Positions 61,901 to 64,000 of a stretch of 64,000 nucleotides of DNA are shown here, piece by piece; position 1 is the stretch's first letter; each line of letters starts with the position of its first letter. The notes below the pieces were generated by a model. The model did no database searches. It saw only the letters and a list, made by a program, of their open reading frames with translations, and was not told the DNA's origin. The position numbers were made by a program, and so were the translations under genes. The stretch is from Sporothrix humicola (Eukaryota; Ascomycota; Sordariomycetes; Ophiostomatales; Ophiostomataceae): the NCBI GenBank assembly GCA_021396245.1, contig WNYE01000092.1:1-64000 (forward strand), in the 5' to 3' direction.

Positions 61901-64000
61901 CAGGCGGATGTTGCGTATGCCCGCCGACATCTTCATGGCAATCTCGGCATTCTCCGAGTCGTCGAGCGGCGAGAACTTGTTCTGGGCATAAATTTCACCG
62001 AGGTAGGCCGTCAGCAGGTCGCGCTTGGGCCGGCCGGGCACGACGACGCGCGGGAAGACGACAATGGGCGTGTTGATGACGACGTCAAACTTGATGCGGT
62101 TGGCGCTCTGCTGCAGCTGCGTGGCCTGGTTGGCGGCGGCCTGGCGAGCGGCGTTGTACAGGGCCTGCATCTTGCCAAACTTGACCAAGAAACCGATGAT
62201 CTTGCGGAAGGGCTCCTCCATAAAGTTGACCTTGATGGAGCCGGCTCGCAGGAAGATGGACGAGTCGTAGCCCGGATACGTCTTTGTGTTCTTGGCGTCA
62301 AACGTCTCGTAGCGAAAGTCGGCCAAATCGTCGCCCTGGATGGTGATGAGCTGGCGGAGGGACGAGTCCTCGGGCACGCCGAGGTTGACGTCGTCTCGCA
62401 GACTCAGGTTTCCGAGGCGAGAGGAGATGCGCATGGTGCCGTCCAACAAAAACACGCCAACGTCGGCATGGTTGAAGGCCAGCGTGGCCAGCCGGATGCC
62501 GTCATTGTTGAGGATGAGCCGGATACTCTTGAGGTCGACCTTGACACGGATAGCGCCGCCGCCGCCTGCATTATTGGCTTCGGTGGGGGACGAAGGTGTC
62601 TCGTCGCCGCTTTCGCCCGTCTCGCCGGGTGCCGTTAGAGCGCGGTCTAAGTCCTGTGCGCCATCGAGGTTGCTGATCTGGGTGTTGTCATTTTGCTGGC
62701 CGCCATTTGTAAACGTGATGAGCACAAAGTCGAGCAGAGTCAGCAACGTCTTGCGCGTGACAATGAGGTTGATGGTGGAGATGGCGACATTGACATTGGT
62801 CTCGATGCCCTCGTAGATGGGCATGAACTCGGGCGACTCCTTCTTGACACGCACAAACTTGACTTTGACGAGAGCACGCTGCTGCTCGCGGTCCTCGACG
62901 TCGCCCGACGACACGATCGACTTGAACTCGGCCGACGGGTTGGAGACAAAATCGTCGACAGTAACAGAGCCCAGAGACACCTCGGCGACCATGTCGTAGG
63001 GCCGCAGGTAAAAGTCGAGGTCGAACGAGTGTGCCACCAGTTCCACCAAAAGCGTATCGGGCTTGACGCCGTCGGGGTCGCTCCGGTAGAGCGAGCCGCG
63101 GAGCTCGTCGACGGCAAAGGTGAACTGGAACGTCTTTTGCTGCATGCGGCGCTGCTCGGTGGCCGACCCGCTGTCGGCGTCCTGGAAACTGTCGTCGTCG
63201 TCATCGTCATTGTCGTCGAGGACAATGGCCGTCTCTTCGGGGATGGTCAGCGACAGGAGCTGTGACGTGGGACGCTGGCTGTGTCTCTTGTTGGAGGCAC
63301 TGGACGCTGAGCTCAAGAGGCGAGGGCGGCCGGTCTTTTTGGATGCGTCTTGAGCACCGTCTCCACCCTGTATTGTGGCCTCGTCCGTGTCATCACCAAA
63401 CCGTGGGATGGCGACATCAATGATGCGCATCAGCGTCTTGTACTTTGTGTCGGACACGGCGGCGTGCAGCATGGGCATGTGGCCGGACATTTTGACGCGC
63501 GTCAGGTTGGGCGCCTTGGGCAGGATCGAAATGGCCACGATAAAGTCGACATTGATCTTCTCCACGACGTGCATGCGCAGCTCCTCGTTCTTGTCGGCGA
63601 GCTGGGCCTTTGTCTCTTCTATTGACGGGCCAATGAGCACTTGTGTGGACGTGAGCTTGACGGTGAAGCGGTCGTACATGAGCGACTCGAGGCGCTGGAA
63701 GTCGGCGGAAGTGTAGGCGCGGTTCTGTTTGCTCTGGACCTCCTTCATGGTGTCCTTGTCGACCAGCTCGCTGCTGACGCTAATGTGGCCGGCATCGAGA
63801 ATGAGGCAGGTCGACTTGCGCGTCGTGATGCTCTGCGGGACGATGATCAGGGGTGCCTGCAGGTCTAGCTTGGCATTGATCGTCTTGTGTTCTTCGAGGG
63901 CAAACTCGAGACCGGCACGCGTCTGCTCGCGGAGGCCTTCGACGGTAGCGCCGGCCGACTCCATGAGGGCGGTGATGGACTCCATGTGGCGCTCGGGCGG
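55979..64000 (-). CDS. VPS13: Vps13, bridge-like lipid-transfer protein (5' partial)
   Basis: 2673 residues are visible without an intron; the frame is open at the window edge, so the N-terminal chorein domain (roughly 450-500 residues) lies outside. Vps13 forms a hydrophobic groove that moves phospholipids between membranes at ER, mitochondrion, vacuole/endosome and prospore membrane contacts. The adaptor-binding (VAB) domain spans about 58.0-59.9 kb; its six beta modules each show the expected Asn (RNYTG, ENETQ, ENLLP, LNKTA, KNSLE, RNESD). C-terminal to it are the DUF/APT1-like and ATG2-C-like helices (NISSGITDIFYEPYQGL) and a final PH-like domain ending at RRSRGE. Acidic and Ser-rich loops (for example near 63.2 kb and 60.4 kb) are probably disordered. 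The C-terminus appears complete. Confidence 0.97.
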   Translation of the reverse strand, partial: PPERHMESITALMESAGATVEGLREQTRAGLEFALEEHKTINAKLDLQAPLIIVPQSITTRKSTCLILDAGHISVSSELVDKDTMKEVQSKQNRAYTSADFQRLESLMYDRFTVKLTSTQVLIGPSIEETKAQLADKNEELRMHVVEKINVDFIVAISILPKAPNLTRVKMSGHMPMLHAAVSDTKYKTLMRIIDVAIPRFGDDTDEATIQGGDGAQDASKKTGRPRLLSSASSASNKRHSQRPTSQLLSLTIPEETAIVLDDNDDDDDDSFQDADSGSATEQRRMQQKTFQFTFAVDELRGSLYRSDPDGVKPDTLLVELVAHSFDLDFYLRPYDMVAEVSLGSVTVDDFVSNPSAEFKSIVSSGDVEDREQQRALVKVKFVRVKKESPEFMPIYEGIETNVNVAISTINLIVTRKTLLTLLDFVLITFTNGGQQNDNTQISNLDGAQDLDRALTAPGETGESGDETPSSPTEANNAGGGGAIRVKVDLKSIRLILNNDGIRLATLAFNHADVGVFLLDGTMRISSRLGNLSLRDDVNLGVPEDSSLRQLITIQGDDLADFRYETFDAKNTKTYPGYDSSIFLRAGSIKVNFMEEPFRKIIGFLVKFGKMQALYNAARQAAANQATQLQQSANRIKFDVVINTPIVVFPRVVVPGRPKRDLLTAYLGEIYAQNKFSPLDDSENAEIAMKMSAGIRNIRLTSLLHYSDDRSEELELIDHVDLAFQVTHAEHKPNLKRPDTEIVGHMTDFNLRLTQYQLQFLLEISKSVPAAFASEEDVQQSVEEEVEHDLDGRDLERARPGFSSPSPDGDISDGQIIDMGPELGSHSDTWTKLDLVFKIKTIGLELINAPEDRPVHNLESASLSRFSLDDSKLKLRMQANGSLEAEFVIESFTIHDSRPGETNKYRRIMTSSNKKVQQFMASITMTGGGGGNGQPQTDRSIIAIVAVDSPRVIFALDYIFAIQQFISVGMHVEEPPTAVIDDLTSPTETPEESDVDSMRVTFTGQSSQQHGSGNDSSTERSRSLQVVPSRQGDDQADEPEPEPVPEPKTTVAFRVNVVDAQIILIANPLSTSSEAIVLGTKQVLLSQQHALTFQVSEVGMYLCRMDRFDDSRLRIIDDFSIQLSMDSSKPDLTNINIDIEPLVLRLSLRDILLILQIISKASELSESDDSNKKHKPSAAEEKAKKLRQEGIKQRTASGKGQSTVAAAAASSTRAAITNISNRSRALSGGNSLRPKSSRRKSLSQFDGGDENKEDAVVRHEALHATIDGIRVVLIGDLHELPILDLSIKNFMVSAEDWSTNLRADTMIGLYTNVYNFAKSAWEPLVEPWEVSIGVGREKETGVFSFDVASKKTFDITITSSSIALASKSAAFLMQTPQDVLGKARGTEAPYRIRNYTGFGIVVSSRSTLSNEEITVRLEDGDEAPWSFEQWEKMRENLIVESQSQNVQVLLESSGFDPVKSIRLNREGQFIFGLRPKSNQVLHRLLVDVKLGEDNVKYVTFRSPLVVENETQLPVEIGVYDAREGHLLKIEKIAPGESRPAPVGAVYLKSLVVRPDSGFGYDWSTDTLWWRDLLKRPTRTMVCKGEHGDSFFFQVHANFDRGNPLVQNYPYMRIKLSAPVVLENLLPYDFKYRIYDKNTKRDWTNFLRKGGVSPVHVTELSHLLLLSVDMQDTVFKPSDFAIINSGTSEDFHKEKILVCKDDEGLNLHLCLHYYRIPDAGGAFKVTVYSPYVILNKTALEVDVRSKGFMQQARSAAGQMLIEPPRGNNEHARALPFMFSYATEDNRNRALLRVGDSEWSKPQSFDAIGSSSEVVLQSTRTRSTEIHIGINVEPGEGKYKMTKIVTLSPRFVIKNSLEEAINIREPSSSNVLHIKAGALQPLHFLQKSPVKQLCLSYPDVNSQWSSPFNISDLGTAYIKLAKPGQRQKLVRTEILMEGATIFISLSMETRNWPFSMRNESDTEFTFYQANPNVDEDGVEDLSGWRPIRYRLPPRSIMPYAWDFPAAKAREIVINVFGKERHVKLAEIGNQLPMKFVGVNGQAKIIDINVTADGPTQTMLLSNFKQSQSLYRQRSHVSTSSNSLARTNTSSAGADGERSRTSFEAKEQDTGVTFRAQLRLAGIGVSLINSHLKELAYITLREVQLRYTDSVQYQTVSMAIKWIQIDNQLYGGIFPMILYPSVVPKRAQEIEAHPSLHVMVTRVKDDSYGVEYIKYATILLQEMTLDLDEDFVFAVLDFSKVPGASWASEDVEGQLCDESLGIPEPKAQQSGRDIYFEMLNIQPMQLDISFVRTERVNVEDKTSSRNPLMFFFNIITMAIGNVNDAPIRLNALMLENVRVSIPVLTQNVSNHYSQEALYQIHKILGSADFLGNPVGLFNNISSGITDIFYEPYQGLIMSDRPEDLGIGLARGAASFMKKSVYGVSDSVSKFTGAMSKGLAAATLDKQFQDRRRITRARNRPKHALYGVTAGANSFITSVASGVGGLARKPLEGAEQEGALGFFKGIGKGVIGVATKPVIGVLDLASNVSEGIRNTTTVFDGSELDRVRLTRFVPADGIVRPYSQREALGQFWLKQVDDGKYFDEVYIGHLELPLEDMVAMVTYARILLIRSRRLTSEWDAPLRDIQGIAKERTGISITLRGNMNGPFIPVAEESGRAFLYRMVAVAVEEFNRRSRGE

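Overview
The window is nuclear DNA of a filamentous ascomycete (Pezizomycotina, most likely Sordariomycetes; genus not resolved). The evidence is short introns of 53-82 bp with GT..AG ends and CTAAC-type branch points, GC-rich coding DNA alternating with AT-rich, homopolymer-rich spacers, a fungal-type Zn2Cys6 regulator, secreted Ser-rich and Cys-rich proteins, and an AT-rich block at the left edge almost free of CpA/TpG, the signature of repeat-induced point mutation (RIP).

Layout. 1-1.0 kb: RIP-degraded repeat. 1.3-4.3 kb (-): XMAP215/Stu2-type microtubule polymerase. 6.6-7.8 kb (+): TauD/Jlp1-type 2-oxoglutarate dioxygenase. 8.1-9.5 kb (-): orphan protein that looks like a decayed fungal HNH-nuclease family member. 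13.5-14.0 kb (+): small secreted protein made of two six-cysteine modules. 14.3-25.5 kb: a metabolic neighbourhood of a short-chain dehydrogenase (-), an ACS/Dal5-like MFS transporter (-), a second short-chain dehydrogenase (+), a divergent protein kinase (+) and a Zn2Cys6 transcription factor (-). 26.7-27.5 kb (-): secreted Ser-rich protein with a carbohydrate-binding-like domain; a relative lies at 36.1-37.1 kb.

The stretch from about 28 to 40.5 kb looks accessory. It holds long non-coding spacers, an orphan acidic protein (30.2-32.3 kb), a dynamin-like GTPase remnant with stops (33.3 kb), an ankyrin-repeat gene broken by one in-frame stop (33.7-34.6 kb), a 215-residue orphan, a PD-(D/E)XK nuclease-like protein (38.2-39.3 kb) and a 12-bp minisatellite with a G-run core and palindromic end (39.56-40.1 kb). 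The 215-residue orphan and the nuclease-like protein share a C-terminal module of about 60 residues that I do not recognise from any described family; this pair is the best candidate for something undescribed here.

The right part returns to conserved genes: tRNA-Lys(CTT) (40.5 kb, -), an NAPE-PLD/Fmp30-like metallo-beta-lactamase-fold phospholipase (42.4-43.7 kb, +), a flavin monooxygenase with an N-terminal NTF2-like domain (44.3-46.3 kb, -), an AhpD/carboxymuconolactone-decarboxylase-like protein with a mitochondrial-type leader (48.3-49.3 kb, +), guanylate kinase (50.8-51.4 kb, +), an F-box-like protein (52.9-54.6 kb, +), and the lipid-transfer protein Vps13, whose 5' end lies beyond the right edge (56.0-64.0 kb, -). 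Functional links can only be suggested for the 14-25 kb group (transport, oxidation, regulation); most other neighbours look unrelated.
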